7,044 bases of DNA, taken from Clostridia bacterium. Its GTDB lineage: Bacteria > Bacillota > Clostridia > Christensenellales > UBA1242. Both the position numbers and the translations under genes were made by a program. Within the stretch, counting starts at the first letter, position 1. Each line of letters begins with the position of its first letter. Location: assembly GCA_900766395.1 (NCBI GenBank), contig CAAFWB010000127.1, positions 1-7,044 of the forward strand. Reading direction: 5' to 3'. This document shows positions 5,392-7,044 of this stretch, piece by piece. Below the pieces are notes generated by a model. The model saw only the letters and a list, made by a program, of their open reading frames with translations, made no database searches and was not told where the DNA came from.

Positions 5392-5718
5392 ATGGCTGAC
5401 AACAAAATTGAAAATGTTGAAACAATAGAAGAAGCAAAAGAAACAACCCAACCGGTTGTTGAGCCTTTTGCACCAAAAACCAAAGACAAAAAAGACAAGA
5501 AAAACACAAAAAAGAAAGAAAAGAAAGATAACGTCTTCAAAAAAACTGGCAAGAAACTCAAAGAAACCAATTCAGAACTCAAAAAGGTGACTTGGCCAAA
5601 GTTTGGAAAAGTTGTTAAACAAACAGGCGTTGTTATTTCAATTGTCCTCATCTTTGCAGTTGTGCTTCTTGGCATTGACAAACTTTTGGAGTTTTTGTTC
5701 GGTTTGTTAATCAAATAG
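5392..5718 (+). CDS. secE: Preprotein translocase subunit SecE
   Basis: Small essential subunit that clamps SecY in the SecYEG protein-conducting channel. The 108-residue protein has a charged N-terminal region, the conserved amphipathic element ELKKVTWP (residues 62-69) with the following KFGKVVKQTG, and one membrane segment (about 79-97). It is the short, single-span Gram-positive form but carries about 60 residues before the conserved core. Part of this (about 29-59) is very rich in Lys, with Asp, Asn and Thr. AAGGAG (5380-5385) supports ATG 5392. It sits between rpmG and nusG as in most Bacillota. Confidence 0.95.
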   Translation: MADNKIENVETIEEAKETTQPVVEPFAPKTKDKKDKKNTKKKEKKDNVFKKTGKKLKETNSELKKVTWPKFGKVVKQTGVVISIVLIFAVVLLGIDKLLEFLFGLLIK

Positions 5719-5766
5719 TTGTTCAACAAAAAATTTATGGGAGGAGTGCTTAGGCACAACATTTGT

Positions 5767-6300
5767 ATGGAAAAAAACGAAGAAGCAAAATGGTATGTTG
5801 TTCACACTTTTTCAGGATATGAAAACGTTGCAAAAGAAAATCTTGAAACAGTTGTTGAAAAATATAATTTGCAAGACAGAATTTTTGACATTATCATTCC
5901 AATGGAAGATGTGATTGAAGAGAAAAAAGGAAAAAAAGTTTTGGTTCAAAGAAAACTTATGCCTTGCTACCTTCTTGTCAAAATGATTTATGGCGATGAC
6001 CTTTGGCATAACGTCACAAGAACAAGAGGAATCACGGGCTTTGTTGGACCAAAAGGAAGGCCTTTGGCTCTCACGGAAGATGAAGTCAGAAAGATGAGAC
6101 TCGAAAAACCAACAGTTGTCGCATCTGTTGCAGTTGGCGACAAAGTTGAGGTTATTGACGGTCCACTCAATAGCATGATTGGACGCGTTATGAGTGTTGA
6201 TGAAACAACACAAAGAGCAAAAGTTATGGTTGAAATGTTCGGAAGAGAAACACCAGTTGACCTTGATTTCAGCCAAGTCAGAACTTTTGACGCAGAATAA
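5767..6300 (+). CDS. nusG: Transcription termination/antitermination factor NusG
   Basis: Elongation factor that binds the RNA polymerase clamp, influences pausing and Rho termination, and can link polymerase to ribosomes. The 177-residue protein has normal family length. The NGN domain spans about 7-115: AKWYVVHTFSGYENVAKENL (7-26), then MPCYLLVKM (65-73, usually FPGYVLVEM) and TRTRGITGFVG (84-94, usually NTPGVTGFVG). The KOW domain is at about 124-177: VGDKVEVIDGPLNSMIGRV, then AKVMVEMFGRETPVDLDF. ATG 5767 is chosen because the protein then begins at the family's normal place. The nearest strong SD, GGGAGGAG (5739-5746), is about 20 bases upstream, with only AGG (5752-5754) nearer. In-frame ATG 5737 and GTG 5746 are alternatives. 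Confidence 0.95.
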   Translation: MEKNEEAKWYVVHTFSGYENVAKENLETVVEKYNLQDRIFDIIIPMEDVIEEKKGKKVLVQRKLMPCYLLVKMIYGDDLWHNVTRTRGITGFVGPKGRPLALTEDEVRKMRLEKPTVVASVAVGDKVEVIDGPLNSMIGRVMSVDETTQRAKVMVEMFGRETPVDLDFSQVRTFDAE

Positions 6301-6415
6301 TGGTTTTTATGCCGAAAGGCTAAAAATATAGCGGGGAAACTCGCAGGCAGTGGGAGGGTGTAAATCTATATGCACTCATAAAAACACCACCAAGAAACTT
6401 AAAAAGGAGAAAATT
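6301..6415 (+). promoter_or_regulatory. Structured rplK leader, probable L1 autoregulatory site
   Basis: The gap between nusG and rplK has three structured parts. First, TTTTTA-T-GCC (6304-6313) pairs with GGC-TAAAAA (6318-6326) around a GAAA tetraloop with one bulged U. Second, GCGGG (6331-6335) pairs with CTCGC (6340-6344) around another GAAA tetraloop. Third, the box GTGGGAGGGTGT (6350-6361) can pair through GGTGT (6357-6361) and ACACC (6384-6388), then GG (6353-6354) with CC (6390-6391) across an asymmetric internal loop. Gram-positive L11-L1 leaders commonly carry a GTGGGAGG box, recalled from the family, and L1 represses L11-L1 by binding such an mRNA site in E. coli. No promoter is evident, so rplK is probably cotranscribed with nusG. 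Confidence 0.6.
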
Positions 6416-6844
6416 ATGGCAGCAAAAAAAGTTTCAGCAGTTGTAAAATTGCAACTCGAAGCTGGTAAAGCCACCCCTGGGCCACCAGTTGGATCAACTC
6501 TTGGACCTCACGGAATCAATATCGCTGGTTTTACCAAAGAATTCAACGAGAAGACAGCTTCTCAAGCGGGATATATCATCCCAGTTGTAATCACAATCTA
6601 TCAAGACAGAAGTTTTGACTTCATCCTCAAAACTCCACCAGTTGCAGTTCTTATCAAGAAAGCAATCGGAATTGAAAGTGGTTCAGCAAAACCAAACAAA
6701 ACAAAAGTCGGAACACTCAGCAAAGCAAAAGTTGAAGAAATCGCAAAACTCAAAATGCCAGACCTCAACGCAGGTTCACTCGAAGCTGCAATGAGCATGG
6801 TTAAGGGTGCTGCTCGCTCAATGGGCGTTGTTGTTGAAGAGTAA
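6416..6844 (+). CDS. rplK: 50S ribosomal protein L11
   Basis: Large-subunit protein that forms the GTPase-associated centre at the base of the L7/L12 stalk with 23S rRNA; needed for factor function and RelA-type sensing, and part of the thiopeptide target site. All 142 residues are present. Conserved elements are VKLQLEAGKATPGPPVG (10-26, with the Pro-rich turn at 21-24), LGPHGINIAGFTKEFN (29-44), TPPVAVLIKKA (73-83) and the C-terminal rRNA-binding part with GSAKPNKTKVG (89-99) and the ending GAARSMGVVVEE. AAGGAG (6404-6409) lies six bases before ATG 6416. It is followed by rplA after 10 bases. Confidence 0.97.
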   Translation: MAAKKVSAVVKLQLEAGKATPGPPVGSTLGPHGINIAGFTKEFNEKTASQAGYIIPVVITIYQDRSFDFILKTPPVAVLIKKAIGIESGSAKPNKTKVGTLSKAKVEEIAKLKMPDLNAGSLEAAMSMVKGAARSMGVVVEE

Positions 6845-6854
6845 GGAGCAAGAT

Positions 6855-7044
6855 ATGAAAACAGGAAAAAGATATACAGAATGTGCAAAGCTTGTTGACA
6901 GATCAAAACTCTATTCAGTTGAAGAAGGTGTTCAACTTGCTCTTGACACAGCAAAAGCAAAATTTGACGAATCAATCGAACTTCACCTCAAACTCGGTGT
7001 TGACGGAAGAAACGCAGACCAACAAGTTCGTGGCGTTGTTGTTC
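6855..7044 (+). CDS. rplA: 50S ribosomal protein L1, N-terminal part (runs off window end)
   Basis: L1 forms the mobile stalk of the large subunit and in many bacteria represses its own L11-L1 transcript. The 63 visible residues show the expected N-terminus: GKRYTECAKLVDRSKLYSVE (4-23), then EGVQLALDTAKAKFDESIEL (24-43) and HLKLGVDGRNADQQVRGVVV (44-63), which is the conserved L1 strand and the D-x-R-x-A-D-Q-x-V-R-G element. The start at 6855 has AAGGAG (6843-6848) six bases upstream, overlapping the rplK stop. The two genes are therefore tightly coupled. The remaining three quarters or so lies beyond the window. Confidence 0.96.
   Translation, partial: MKTGKRYTECAKLVDRSKLYSVEEGVQLALDTAKAKFDESIELHLKLGVDGRNADQQVRGVVV

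Noticed and set aside
5211..5762. Long minus-strand open frame opposite rpmG and secE
   Set aside because: Low-complexity Phe/Leu/Ser-rich translation antisense to two well-recognised genes; a shadow of Lys-rich coding.
1..7044. CRISPR arrays, tRNA or rRNA genes, insertion sequences
   Set aside because: No regularly spaced repeats, no cloverleaf-like segments, no transposase-like protein and no terminal repeat pair were seen on either strand.

Overview
The window looks like a low-GC, Gram-positive-type chromosome, probably an uncultured member of the Bacillota (Firmicutes, broad sense). This rests on strong AGGAG ribosome binding sites, AT-rich coding, a four-cysteine L33, a DUF975-family membrane protein, a lipobox lipoprotein and the rpmG-secE-nusG-rplK-rplA order. 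TGA acts as a normal stop and Trp is TGG throughout, so the standard bacterial code is assumed. No species is claimed.

Layout. 1-355 (minus) is the 5' part of a class II fructose-bisphosphate aldolase gene with a good promoter. 483-1172 (plus) encodes a lipoprotein with a PepSY-like C-terminus. A strong bidirectional terminator (1171-1198) separates it from convergent hflX (1206-2294, minus), which appears to be transcribed as a leaderless mRNA with a perfect 9-bp dyad over its -35 region. 2295-2540 is non-coding and carries several inverted repeats.

2541-3604 is a more AT-rich two-gene accessory module. Its first gene resembles the DUF6883 family seen in polymorphic-toxin contexts, but an in-frame TGA interrupts it exactly where the second Cys of a CxC motif would be expected. 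It overlaps by ATGA a second gene that seems to hold two SH3-like, DUF4926-like repeats. A toxin-immunity or toxin-derived pair is inferred, not shown. This is the most unusual part of the window.

3719-4450 is a DUF975-type multi-pass membrane protein. 4483-5106 is a soluble hypothetical protein with one Sel1/TPR-like stretch and its own promoter inside the end of the preceding gene. From 5138 a near-consensus sigma-A promoter drives the conserved block rpmG (L33), secE, nusG, rplK (L11) and rplA (L1, running off the end). A structured leader between nusG and rplK holds two GAAA-tetraloop hairpins and a GTGGGAGGGTGT box, consistent with L1 autoregulation of L11-L1. The block joins translocation (SecE), transcription elongation (NusG) and large-subunit assembly.
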